From: Eleusine coracana subsp. coracana
Taxonomy: Eukaryota > Streptophyta > Magnoliopsida > Poales > Poaceae
Assembly (NCBI GenBank): GCA_032690845.1
Contig: CM064424.1
Coordinates: forward strand, 35,653,462 to 35,717,461
Length of the DNA stretch: 64,000 nucleotides
Direction: 5' to 3'
The notes beneath the pieces are model-generated. The model saw nothing but the letters and a program-made list of their open reading frames with translations. It made no database searches and had not been told where the DNA came from. Of the stretch, positions 11,532 through 22,595 are shown piece by piece. The first letter of the stretch is position 1. Every line of letters starts with the position of its first letter. The position numbers and the translations under genes are program-made.

Positions 11532-12352
11532 TGAGCTCGTTCCTACGTTCTTCATCATATGTCACTTTTGAGAATGGTTTGCTACCTAATGATTATATTG
11601 TAATTAGGAACCATGGAGAGGACCACGAGATGATGGGAGAAGTACTTGGAGACATGGAGGACGAGCAAGGACGTGGAAGCCAAGGTGGAGGCCCAACCAA
11701 AACCGACTTCGAGTCTGTTTTGGGGCTCAGGACCAGTCTGCACTAAAACGGATGCCCAGGACGTATATGGACTCGGATTTGGACTTTCTATATATGCACG
11801 GAAAGATAAGAAGAAGACCTTTCCAATGCCACCGGTCTCATGTCAAAATTCATCGGGAGTCATCAGGAATCATCAAAACAAGAGAAGGTCAAGAATCTGT
11901 TTCGGTGCTACATCGCCTGTTTTTGGTCTTTGGGCTTTGTATCTAGTTGAGCCCAATTAGGGGCGCGTCTAGAGGGTCCTGCACGACCCTAGGGTCTTCA
12001 TATACAGCTGACACCGAACCATTAGGGTTCGGGTTTTGCTTAGATTATTCTGTTCATAACAGTTTCACCGTCATCACGGTTTGTGAGACCCCAACTTTGT
12101 GAGATTCATAATACATCTACAATTATGTTGCATTCTTCTTTGTTCTTGCTTGTGTTCTTGATTCGCAGGCAGGGATTAGCCTTCTCGGCAAGGTCAATCA
12201 TTTTAGGACGGTTGATAACTAGAGGAGACATCGTGCTGCGATTGCGGGGTTTAGAATATGCTATTCTGAAGCCGGATCGATTTGTGTGTCGCCTCCGACC
12301 AAATCAACATATCCAGAACCTTTTGGAAGATCGGGAACCCTTGTCCACAATA
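11532..12352 (+). repeat. G1a LTR (821 bp)
   Basis: It begins TGAGCTCGTTCCTACG and has the same length as both LTRs of G1c. Its first 215 bp are read as the end of pol, a 71-codon tail that terminates SLH. Its end reads CCACAATA where G1c has CCACATCA. Confidence 0.85.
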
Positions 12353-12354
12353 GG

Positions 12355-12367
12355 TGGTAATCAGAGC
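12355..12367 (+). other. Primer-binding site of G1a
   Basis: TGGTAATCAGAGC follows the LTR. It matches the initiator tRNA-Met type site except for one extra A, also seen in G1c (TGGTAAACAGAGC), so the variant looks characteristic of the family. Confidence 0.65.
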
Positions 12368-12920
12368 TTCAGGTGCACCATCAGGTATGCACTAACCTTA
12401 GTTAATTTTGTTTTGTGTTCATCCTATTGTCCACAGAAAAGACCAAAAAAAAATTTGCCCTCCGCCCATAACCACGTGTTTAGCCTCTACATATTTCAAT
12501 TTCAGAGTCTGTAGTGTTGAGTTTGTGCCCTAGTTCTTGTTTAGTCGCTAGTTTAGTTTGTGTTTTTGTCGTCAGTAGTGTTTCCCTTGCAACCCAAGCC
12601 ACCATCCCCTTCACCATCCTCTGTTTTGTTGGCTTTTTGTGCTAGGGTTGATTGATCGACACACCTAGCCTAGTCTCACCCTAATCCCACCCTAAACACA
12701 CCATCAACACCCCGGACCAATCCCCACAAATTCCACTTTTCGCTGCCTCCGCGCCGCAAAAAAAAATCCTACCTGATTCCAAACCCGACCCCAAACCCGA
12801 CTCGGGTTTCTAGAAAACTGACTCCGACTCCCCTTCGGTAAAACGGGCATAAGTTTTCGCTCGGTTGTCCGTTTTGGCTGAAATGTTTACAGGAGATTCT
12901 TGACTCAAAGTTGAGCATAC

Positions 12921-13254
12921 CCGGCCTGGCCTGCCGCCCGGTGGTGCATGCTGCCCGGCATGCCCGGCCGCCCGGCTCACGTGGCCGCCCAGCGTGGCCC
13001 ACCGCCCAGCGGGGGAAATTTTGCCCACCGAGTCTTCGCCACCTATAAATAGAGGGGGAATTCGGTAGAAGTTACGAAAAGAGAGAAGAAATAAGCATTA
13101 GTCCTAAGTTTTCCCCAAGTAGAAGAGTAGAGGTGTAGGAGAAGGAGTTCAGAATGTTGGCTCCTTCAACTTGGGCCTTGGGGATTGAAGCTCCTGCGTG
13201 AGTAACATGTAGTAGAATTCTTGCCCAAGTAATAAAGTGAGTATTTCTATCCGT
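12921..13254 (+). repeat. Athila-type LTR fragment D
   Basis: It holds the GCCGCCCGG array, the TATA box (TATAAATA near 13044) and the block with GGAGTTCAGAATGTTGGCTCC, shared with A, B and C. It is cut on both sides: the left joins the G1a leader and the right joins E-type leader sequence in inverse orientation at about 13254. No target duplication is visible. Confidence 0.8.
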
Positions 13255-13691
13255 TTTGACGAGACTTAGCGGCACGAATATTTGGTGATGACCCACACTG
13301 AACATGTAAGTCATTCTAAATGTTATACTAACGGCGTTAGTGTACCTGCAGAAGATCCATTGTAGAAACAATACATCAAATTCAAAAGAAACTACGAAAA
13401 GAAGCACCGTTCTACTAGTAACGATCCATGGAAAAGGATCGCCCCGTGATAAGTCACGAGCCAACAGTGTCTCATATCCGCCTACGAGCATAGACACCGA
13501 TATCACGCGTGTCAGTTAAGCATGCACGTACCTTCGTTTGAAGAAGCCGTAGATGCAAGTAATATAAACAAACATAACTCAGGTTAGCTTTGTCACCACC
13601 CTATTATCTATATGGGCAATATTAACGTCTCCTCACTCGTAACATCAAGGTTTTTGAAAATACGATTTATTTGTTGTATTATCATGGACCA

Positions 13692-13705
13692 TGGCTCTGA
13701 TACCA
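13692..13705 (-). other. Primer-binding site of E-prime (initiator tRNA-Met type)
   Basis: The minus strand reads TGGTATCAGAGCCA two bases after the LTR end, as in element E (27762-27774). Confidence 0.88.
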
Positions 13706-13707
13706 GC

Positions 13708-14732
13708 TGTGGCGCCCCTTCTCGGAGGATCGAGGTCCCGACGGTGCTGATAACGCAGACACTTGATAATACAACATTGGTTCAAATTTAACTTGAATAT
13801 TACATCATTAAGTCATCAGAGTGCAGTGGAATATTACAAGTTCATAATGTTTTTGAAAACACAGCGGAAGTAAATAACAATAAGGAGCTACGAGCTCGAC
13901 CATGCAACATAGTAATGGTTCATGCCCGAAGAACCATCACTCTAGCAACACACATCACTGCGGCGGCGAGTCGGACTCCCAGTGGGTGGTCCAACCCTCA
14001 GGGACTTGCATGTCCCAGGGCAGCACATCTACAGGCAATTCTACTTCTTCATTACCTGAAAACAACAGTGGTACAAAGCCTGAGTACTAATTACTCAGCA
14101 AGTCTTACCTATCGGACATCTAGACATGCAATGGCTCTAATAGGTGGCTTGTTTCAAAAGACTCGCACTAAGCAACCTATTAGTTCTATCAAGTTTTACT
14201 TCTCAATTTAACTGGGTAGAGCAGAATATAACTTTAGTTGCAACAATAAGATAATAAAGCAATACATAAGGTAAGTACAACATAAGAGCAATAATAGTAA
14301 CATCAACAATAATCATCATAATCAATTTCCAAGTACCATGTGCAACTATGTGACGACTCAGTGACCAAGTGGTACTCATTACTGTGAGAGACAACAATTG
14401 CAATTCTAGAGTTGTTCTGGATATTTTTATATTTAAATTCAATTTTGAAAGGTTCCTAGACTTTAATTAATTAATTGGGGTATTTCCAAATATGGTAAAA
14501 TACTCAATAAATTCATAAAATGCTATTTTAATATTACTAATCTGATTATGAATTGATTTGGTATATGTTTTATAATAAATTTTTATTTGGCTCAAAATTT
14601 TGTTTTGCAGGGTTTTTAATTGCCTGGAATTAATTAGGGATTTGGGTGAGGCCTATTATTTCATGCTATATTAATCATGATCTGTGCTCTTTCATGTTTG
14701 TTAAATTGAAGTGAGACACCTGGGGTGTCACA
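13708..14732 (-). repeat. E-prime 5' LTR (1025 bp)
   Basis: The minus strand starts TGTGACACCCCAGGTGTC and ends GGCGCCACA. It aligns with the first roughly 300 bp and the last roughly 700 bp of the E LTR but lacks about 2.4 kb between them, including the GC-rich block of E. Either E-prime suffered a deletion or the family has long-LTR and short-LTR forms. Confidence 0.82.
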
Positions 14733-15762
14733 TATGGTTTGATGAAATGAATATTTCTTTTATGCTTGATGTGCTTGGGAATTTTTCTTACTAAAATTAA
14801 AATCAATAGCTTGACTCCTCAATGATTATATCTTCCTACCAAAGCCATATGATGAACTCATTGAAAACCTTATGCATATGCTACTTGTTGTTTTATTGAA
14901 CTTTGTCAAATTGTTGTGACCCTTGTGAGTTACTTTTTATGACTTCTTGATCAAGATTATGTACACATCACTTTGCTAAAACTTCTTCACTGGAAGTTAG
15001 CACCACCACATCCATCATCCATGTGTTGTTCCTTCTATAGTGGAAGATAGCATTTCCATGACAATCATCCATCCATTAAATAAAGTACTCCACAATATTC
15101 TGATAAACTCCTTCTCCAAATATCCTTGTAAAAGAGGCATGGGCTATTCATGAAAAAAAGGTGAAAAAAGGGTTGGAAAAAAAAGATAGAGAAAGAATTA
15201 GCCCATGTTCTCAAATGCCTATCCAATACAAGGGAGGGAACATCCAAAAAAAAGGGGGGGGAGTATTCACATTCAGTCATTTTTCATCCACATATCCACA
15301 TGTGCACATGCTTGATCAAAAGTTCATGAATTGTTCTTCATGAATCCGGTTTTTGACTTAGTGATTCATGAGACACAAGTATGCCTCTCTTTTACCCCAA
15401 CTTTGAGCTCCACATAAAGCCATATTTAGAAGTAGGATGAAATGAGGCAATGTCAAATGCCCTGGTGAGGAACCATACACATTGAGCGATTCGAGAGAAT
15501 CATTTGAGGAGTACTATGATTTGTTTTGAAAATCTTTTCAAAAAACCCAAGCTACATAGCAGAATGAGTGAAGATGATTAGAGTCAGGACCATTCCATCC
15601 TTCAACCACCCAAGGTAACATGATAGACGCTATAAAAAGTTCATAGGTATAGGTATGACTTGGAATAATTTGCTTGCTATCATCATACCAATTGAAGTTA
15701 TGATCCACCTTAGTCTTAAAACCTTTACTCGAGGACAAGCAAAGGCTAAGTGTGGGGGAATT
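14733..15762 (+). other. Athila-type 3' interior before LTR B
   Basis: About 1 kb of AT-rich sequence without a domain I recognise. It ends with GAGGACAAGCAAAGGCTAAG and the purine tract TGTGGGGGAATT (15751-15762), the usual 3' end of Athila-type elements. Short ORFs here have no homology I can name. Confidence 0.65.
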
Positions 15763-17357
15763 TGTTGATGGTCCTTAAATGCTAAATCTGACCATCAAAT
15801 CCTTGCATAAATAACATAAAAGGAAGAATAACATAGTGGTAGAAGTTTATTATTAATAATTTCCACGAGTTTTGGTGAGATATGTGTTTGAAGGTATAAA
15901 AGAGCCAAAATATGCAAACACATGAAGAAACGCCCCATCGGCCGATCCTACCGTAAAACAGCCGGCCGACAGGGTCGTATGAGGCTAAAATCAGAGTCCA
16001 GGATGGGTCGTGACGGCTGAAATCAGAACCCAGATGACAAGGTCATATCAGGCTGAAATCAGCCACCTGGCTAGTCAAAACAGAGTCATCATCCGATCTG
16101 GCCGATTCTGCAAAACACTCCACCATGAAGTTGTTTTCTCCTCCCGGACAAAAAGTAATAGAATATGGCTAAGGAAAAGGTTCCACGAGTGGCCTAACTG
16201 GGACAAGTCAAGTAATAGAATATGGCTAAGGAAAAGGTTCCACGAGTGGCCTAACTGGGACAAGTCATGAGGCGACCTGGAGGGGGTCGGCACCCGGCCC
16301 AGGCCGGCGCCCGGCCTAGCCTACCGCCCAGCCTGGGTTGGCCACCCAGGGTTGCCAGCCCAAGAGGCCTACCGACCCCAAAACAAGAAAGCCGGCGCAA
16401 ACCGACCCAGGAACCATCATCGAGACAAGATCTGAACCAACCAAAGACAAGTCTGCCGGGAACCGACTCCATCTAGTGGCCGCCCGGCCTGGCCTGCCGC
16501 CCTATGGTGCATGCCGCCCGACATGCCCGGCTGCCCGGCGTGGCCCGCTGCCCGACGGGGAAAATTTTGCCCACCGACTCTCCTTCACCTACAAGTACCC
16601 GCCAACCTTCGCCACCTATAAATAGAGGGGGAATTCGGCATAAACAAGATACAAAACACAAGAAGAGAGTTTAGACCTCCATTTCAAAGGCTTTAGCATT
16701 GCCAAAGTGCTTAGAAAATAGGGAGAGGGTGAAGGAGAGATAAGAGAAGGTCCGGGCTTGTCGGCACCTTCTCCACGCTTGTACCTCAGCGGATGCTTTC
16801 TTTTCTTACTGAGTATTCATGATCTTCCCTTGGTATTCAAGTTTCCTTTTTAAGTAAGTTCTTTCTTTAGTTGCTTACGAGATCATCGCTCTATTTATTT
16901 AGAGTATCATAGTCTCCTATTAGCGTGATGTCGAGACTTTGATTGTAATTAATAGCATAGACGTGGTGTCTAGGCTAGAGGTTACCTTTGTTTGCCGCGT
17001 GCCCCATAGTTTGTAGAGGTAGTCGGTAGGTGGTGACAGCCCTATCCGGCCTTAGTAATCCTCCACGTTCGGGTACGTCGTAGAGCTGTTGGTCGGAGTC
17101 GCCTGTGGATGCAGGGGTAAGCCGGTGCCCAAAGAAAGCACTAATAGACTGAACCTATCTTATTTTAGGATCTTTTACCATATGAATCCTTTCTACCCTC
17201 TGCCTACCATATTCTTGTTGTCCTTGGATGGATTAGGATAAGAGATTAGTACACACATGTTCCCTGTGATTCGATAACATGGAATACTCTTAGGTGAAGT
17301 GCTACAGCGGTATCCGTGCGCTTGCGGATTTATCTGTGATCGTAAGAAATACCAACA
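15763..17357 (+). repeat. Athila-type LTR copy B (1595 bp)
   Basis: It starts TGTTGATGGTCC after the purine tract and ends ACCAACA before a primer-binding site. It carries a GC-rich array around 16290-16560, a TATA box (TATAAATA, 16617-16624) and a 57 bp tandem duplication at 16154-16267. Having a 3' element end on its left and a 5' element start on its right marks it as a shared LTR between two element bodies. Confidence 0.85.
16154..16267. repeat. Two perfect 57 bp tandem units in LTR B
   Basis: Units 16154-16210 and 16211-16267 are identical base for base by eye. LTR C has no matching duplication at the equivalent place, so it arose within this lineage and recently enough to stay identical. 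Confidence 0.92.
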
Positions 17358-17430
17358 AGCATTTCTAGCGCCGTTGTAGGGGATAGTAATATTTCTGGTG
17401 TGACGCTAAGAAGTGTCAACAATGATCAGG
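17358..17430 (+). other. Athila primer-binding site and short leader
   Basis: TAGCGCCGTTGTAGGGGA (17366-17383) matches the TGGCGCCGTTGCCGGGGA type used by Athila elements, with a few changes. About 50 bp of leader follow, containing AAGTGTCAACAA, before G1b sequence takes over. Confidence 0.7.
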
Positions 17431-18213
17431 AAAAAAAAATCCTAAAGAACCAATTTACCTTAAAATACTTCCACTTATCATCTGTGCTATCCTCTGGTAT
17501 TGGCTCTAGGGTCAAAATGCTGGCGTTTTAGAACAACTAAACACTCAAAGTTGAGGTGACCCACACTAGGCTACGCCCTGTGTGCCCTCGTCAAAAAATT
17601 TAAAAAAATTAGGAAAAATAGAAAAAAAATTTGTGAAGGTTAAAATAGCGTTTTTGATGAATCTTTGAGATTTTGCCTATGCTTTGTTTCCCCTCTGTTT
17701 GAGTTGAAACTTCTTGTGGTTTCTTCCTTTGTGTTCCTCTATCACAAAAAAATAGTGAAAAAATCATACAAAAAAAATCAAGATTTTGATTTGCACACCC
17801 CCCCCCCCCCCGGCCTGAAAATTCTTAGTCATTGTTCTTCTGCCACTATTTTTCTCCTTGCTGCCTTTGCCATTGTTCTAGTTGTCACAACTATTTTTTA
17901 ACACAATTCTTTTGCCAACAATTAGGACACTGCTTTGGACATTTATTCAGTGCTACTATCTATTATTGAATTTTGTTCCACTGACATATATATTAGCCTT
18001 CCAAGCTATACATACTTGCAACACAGGTTTCTTCCTTGCAACTGTTACACCCAAGCTCGACAACAAATTGTGCCGCCCTATTGGCTTTGGTAAGAACACT
18101 TGCAAGACTGTGATACATCGCTCCTGATATTGTTTCTCACTTTTCACAACCTCGAATAGCTACTAGTTGATAGGGCTAATCCTTTTGTGTAGTCTTGTCT
18201 TTTGCTTCTAATC

Positions 18214-19295
18214 ATGTCAGGGAAAGGGACAACTGAAGGGTTGGAGTCCCCTACGAGTCCAAGACCGAGCTTACGAAGCTTCTTGCGGACCAGCGTATAT
18301 TCATGGAAACGAAGTTTGCCGAGTTGATGGGCCACATCAACACTATTGCCAACCGAATTAAGGATGTTGAACGATGACCTCCACCGCAACGAGCTACTGA
18401 TGATGATTATGTTGACCGTGATGCAAAACATCTTCGCCATAATCGACACGGTATGGGAGGCAATAACAATCTTGGTAATACTGATACTTTTGTTAAGCCC
18501 AAATTTAACATGCATCCTTTTGTTGGTAGTGCTGATCCTGAAGCATACTTAGATTGGGAACTTGCCGTTGAACAGAAATTTAATTCTCATTTAGTTCCTG
18601 CTAAGCACAGAGTTAGACTTGCTACTAGTGAGTTTACAGGTTTTGCTCTCTTTTGGTGGAATGATATTTGCAATATTAATGCTTCTATACCAACCACTTG
18701 GCCTGTTCTAAAATAATGCATGAAATCTCATTTTGTTCCTCCTTATTACCAACGTGATTAGTAAAATAGTAGAGGAATATTATCAGAAATTGCTTATTGG
18801 TTTATTAGCATGTTGTGATATACATGAAGATGATATTGAAACTAGTGGTAGATTCTTTGGTGGATTGAACTGTGATATCCAGAATATTGTTGACTCTAAA
18901 GAGTGGAATAGGTTCAACCAATTGTATCATATTGCTCTTAAGGTTGAACGAGAAGTACATGGATGCCTTCCACAACAATCTTGCAGGTCCAGCACTGAGC
19001 AATCCATCCAGCACCGTTCTGGACTAGAGAAATTGAAGGGTCATGTTGCTAAGCCATCAACAACACCTTTTCCACTTGTGCCTACTGCTGAAGTGCAATC
19101 GTCTACTGTGCAGCACCAGCACCAGAAGAAGGCTGCTACTTTCGGTGCTAGGAGTGGCTCCTCCACCACCATTATTTGCCACTGCTGCTAGGGCATGGGA
19201 CATGTCATGAAGGATTGCCCCAGTCATCGTGCTTTCATCACAACCGCTGACGGGTATGAAAGTTCTAGTGATGTGTTGAAGAAGAACTTGCTCTT
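18214..19295 (+). pseudogene. gag: G1b gag remnant
   Basis: An ATG at 18214 opens a region that can be followed across several frames. It has a predicted coiled segment (ELTKLLADQR, FAELMGHINT), then the capsid-like motifs AYLDWELAVEQKF, HRVRLATSEF and FALFWWN, which match G1c gag. Near 19180-19215 lies the zinc knuckle, with Cys-x2-Cys and GHVMKDC. The knuckle has a TAG between its second Cys and GMGH. Multiple frameshifts and stops mean no intact Gag. Family assignment rests on direct comparison with G1c at 46310-47751. Confidence 0.8.
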
Positions 19296-20063
19296 GTGGC
19301 TAACCTTGTTGCAGATTCGACGGAGGAGCAGGAGACTATCGCCATTGATTCCGTTACTGCCACCACAGGCTTTCCTAGCCTCATTGTACAACGTGTGTTG
19401 ACCTCTCAGGTGGGACAAGAGGAAGTACAACAATGCAACAATTTATTCTACATGTACCTCATTATCACGGACCGCCGTGTTCTCACCATCATTGATACTG
19501 CAAGTTGTAACATCTTGGTGAGTTCTGATTTGGTCAGCAAGCTTGGCTTGACCACTCATGCACTACGTCAGCCCTACCAAATCAAACGGTTCAACAATAG
19601 AGGTATGGCATAGGTAACTCGATCAGCACGTTCGCTTTTATTAGGCCGCCCATGGGAATATGATACGGATGCTGCCCACCATGGTAGAACTAACATATAC
19701 TTTCATGCATAAGGATACGAATATTACTTTACGTCCGTTATTGCCTACTGATATTAGGAATCATTTTAAACTGCTTGCTGAAAATACTGAGAGTAAACAT
19801 GATAACAATAAACTTTTTGATGTTAAACATAAGGCTATTCAGTTAAAGGGAGGTGCTTTTCTTGCTATGACATCTACTGTTGCTAAACTTTGTGATAATC
19901 ATGATGCACCTTGCTATACTATGCTTTGTAGTGATATATCTTATATCAATGATCATGTGTCTTACTTTGCATTCTGCTGGTATTAACCTTTTGCAGGAGA
20001 TTGATGATGAGATGGAGCCGAGGGCGACTCTAATTCAAGAAGGGGAGGATGATGAGGACATCA
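19296..20063 (+). pseudogene. pol: G1b protease region fused to pol tail
   Basis: The motif LTIIDTASCNILVSSDLVSKL (19481-19541) corresponds to the aspartic protease of G1c, which has IIDGGSCNNLVSSDVV. The active-site triad is DTA here. The SLLLGRPWE and FMHK motifs follow. At about 19997 the frame passes from INLLQE straight to a DDEMEPRATL segment and EGEDDEDIT, so the whole reverse transcriptase, RNase H and integrase block is missing. The loss looks like a single internal deletion. Copia H interrupts right after EDIT. Confidence 0.78.
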
Positions 20064-20068
20064 CCATG
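20064..20068. other. Target-site duplication of copia H, left copy (CCATG)
   Basis: CCATG before the LTR terminus at 20069 is repeated at 53045-53049 just after the other LTR terminus, 33 kb away. Confidence 0.92.
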
Positions 20069-21852
20069 TGAAGGACTGAGAAGGCGATCAGAGGGGGGGG
20101 GGGGGGGAGGTGAATGGGAGCCAATCAAAATTCTCCAAGAGAACTTGGCCAATATCCCAAAAAAAACAACCCAAGCCAACCTCCGAACCGATCACCAAGA
20201 CTACACACACCAACTCGTAGTGCACTAGTCTTAGGAGTGATCAAATACAACAAAGTAATACAGCGGAATCAACAAGAAATAGCAAGGACTTGAAATAGTC
20301 AAGAGACTCAAAACCTGACCTTACTGGGCCACCACCGTTAGTGCCGACCAGAGCCATCGGCAGTGCTGGTTGGCCTCATCGGCAGTGCCGGTGAGACCCA
20401 TCAGCAGTGCTGGTGCGGGGTTCTACACTCTACCGATAGTGCCGGTCCTAGTCGTCGACAGTGCCGATCGACCCCGACAGAACAGCAAAAGTTTTCAGGA
20501 TTTTGGCAAATCTTCTCCAAAACTTAATCAAACAAATTCCAAATGATGCGATTTTTAGATCGGTGAATCCGTAGCACATCACGACCCTAATCCTAGAAGA
20601 TCAACTCAATTGGCTCAAGGAATCTTCATAAATTTCAGATCTTGTGCCAAGAACACCAAAAAGGGGAAGCTTGAGAAATCTTTCAAATTGAAGGTGCTAG
20701 AGCTATTGATTCGGCCAAGGATCCATAGAGGATTGTTCTAGCTCATCCAAGCAACAAGTTTCTCAAGAAATCCGAGCCAAAAACTCGTCCAAAATGAGAT
20801 AAAAAATCACCACGAAAATAGCTCTGAAAATAGAGAAAAAGGGAAATTCGGGATTCAAGGGAAGAGGGAAATCTTGAGCACGAAAATACTTCTCATATCA
20901 TAGAAAGGTGCTTACAAGATCCATGGTTGCAAGGCTAGGAGGCCACCCTCTTCCTCCCACTATTTGGAAGAGCAAGAGATGTCTCTCACACACCCTCTCC
21001 TCTCCTCTAAAACATGAAGTCCTCTCCTAGCACTTTGTAATGAGTTCCTAACGCAAGGCTAATGGGAAGAGAGGCACCTCTCCCACTAGTCACACCTCTC
21101 CTTATATAGGCCTAGGGTCTATTGTCCACATAACCACTCTACCCTTCACCTACATAACACACCCACCTACCACTAGGGGCATAACCATCCATCTTTTTCC
21201 TCATTGCCTGAATGCCATCGGACGCTTCACGTCTTTGCTTCATCTCGAAGCAAGCTCCATGATGGTGTCACATGCACCACCAACCACCGCCACCAGTTTT
21301 GAGGCCCAAACCGGGAGATCGCCTCGCACGCTTCTCAAAGCATGACTTCTCGATGTCGACACATGTCACCTTATCCCACAATCCTAACCACCAGCAAGTC
21401 TCTCCCAGTCTCGGTCCACCAGGCCCCCTTGTCACTTGCACCGGCATCCCGTTTGCCTTGACTTGGTCAACACACTGTCTTCATCACCATCACGGTTTTG
21501 AGGCTCAACCAGGAAACCGTCTGTGCTTCTTGCCTCTCCACGTGTATGGTGTGGATCACCCTTGACTTCACCCAGCATCCCAATCGTCCGGCCCCAAGTC
21601 CCTACTTGTGCCCGATCCTCTCGCCATTGACTGCCATGTCGACTCGAGTGACCTACATATCATGAGACAAGCAAACAGATTTCCCAACTCCTACAACATC
21701 ACCAATTCCTCTACCAACTCCGGTTAGTCAAAATCATGATATGCAAACCCATGCAATCCCCAGATTCCCGCATTTCAACTCAAACACCAAATCCGCTCAA
21801 GTCAATTACTCATCACAAATATTGCAATGGCACATATCCACATGGTTTCTCA
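20069..21852 (-). repeat. Copia H, 3' LTR (1784 bp)
   Basis: This is the direct repeat of 51261-53044, differing by scattered substitutions and a few balancing indels. It carries the minus-strand TATA-like sequence near 21101-21110, the palindrome cluster at 20330-20475, and a longer G-tract (20091-20107). Confidence 0.88.
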
Positions 21853-21868
21853 ATCTCCCCCTTGATGA
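21853..21868 (-). other. Polypurine tract of copia H
   Basis: The minus strand reads TCATCAAGGGGGAGAT directly before the LTR start TGAGAAACC. Two further purine runs lie inward (near 22503-22513 and 22545-22558), like the multiple purine tracts described for Sireviruses. Confidence 0.82.
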
Positions 21869-22595
21869 GTACATTGACAACACCAAATGCACAAAGATTA
21901 GAGATTGAATGTGAAGCCGAATAAGCACATCCAAATGGCCAAACCCAAAGAAAAGGTGAAGGCAAGCCATCTAGCAAGGTAGGGATTACAAAACCAAGAG
22001 TTGGCAAAGCAACTTAAGACGCAAAGGTGCAAGAAAACGCTCAAGATCATGCACAAGACAAAAGAGCATGCCTTTGCGGCAAAAGGAACACACATTTCCA
22101 CAATGTTTCATCATGAGCTAAACATTTGCAAAGCCTTCCATTTCGCAAACACAAGGTGCCAAAGCCAAGATATCCTCTAGACTAGCCTTAATGCAGGTTT
22201 TAACAAGGATAAAAGCAATTATACACATGGTGAGCAAGTGTTAGCAAGATTAGATCATAAGGTTCACAAAAAGCTAAGTTTACCTTTAAGATTAGGAAGT
22301 TGCTCACATGAGTCTATAACAGGCCATCTAGAAAATCTAAACATGAGAGATTACCATCACATCCACACAACATAGCTCAAGCTCAATCATAGCAAAGAGA
22401 AATGCAAGAAAGCATAAGAATCAAAGCTCATCTACCAATGCATATATTACATATGAGATGCAATGCATAAAAGGTAAGATACATATATACAAATGAACAC
22501 CAACTCCCCCTCAAATGATGCCATAGGGATGACAAACACCAAGTTCCCCCCGAAGAAAAGCATGTCTTGAAGCATCAAGGGGTTTGGTGAGGATA
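21869..22595 (-). other. 3' non-coding spacer of copia H
   Basis: About 730 bp between the end of RNase H and the polypurine tract, AT-rich with no domain seen. A long spacer at this place is usual for Sireviruses. Confidence 0.65.

Larger units (their letters stand above)
11432..12920 (+). mobile_element. G1a: G1-family chromovirus pol tail, LTR and leader
   Basis: The segment starts in the last codons of G1 pol (GPMTRA motif) and passes through the purine tract AAATTTAGAGG into an 821 bp LTR. It continues into a primer-binding site and about 550 bp of leader similar to that of G1c (minus strand, 48430-48975). Because the same LTR has a 3' element end on its left and a 5' element start on its right, it cannot be a simple solo LTR. 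The leader stops at 12920, where LTR fragment D begins. Confidence 0.8.
13255..14732 (-). mobile_element. E-prime: truncated Tekay-type element, 5' end only
   Basis: Read on the minus strand this is a 5' LTR, a primer-binding site and about 440 bp of leader that matches element E at 27760-28205. The leader is cut off where fragment D starts. No gag or pol remains. The LTR is far shorter than in E. It adjoins Athila-type sequence at 14733. Confidence 0.82.
17431..20063 (+). mobile_element. G1b: pol-deleted G1 relative, left part
   Basis: The leader at about 17540-17760 matches the G1c leader (minus strand near 48230-48430). A decayed gag, a protease region and a spacer follow, then a direct jump to the end of pol. 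The jump goes from the INLLQE motif just before reverse transcriptase to the EGEDDEDIT motif near the end of integrase. The element continues at 53050 beyond copia H, which inserted with duplication CCATG. No 5' LTR of its own is present, because LTR B adjoins it. Confidence 0.75.
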
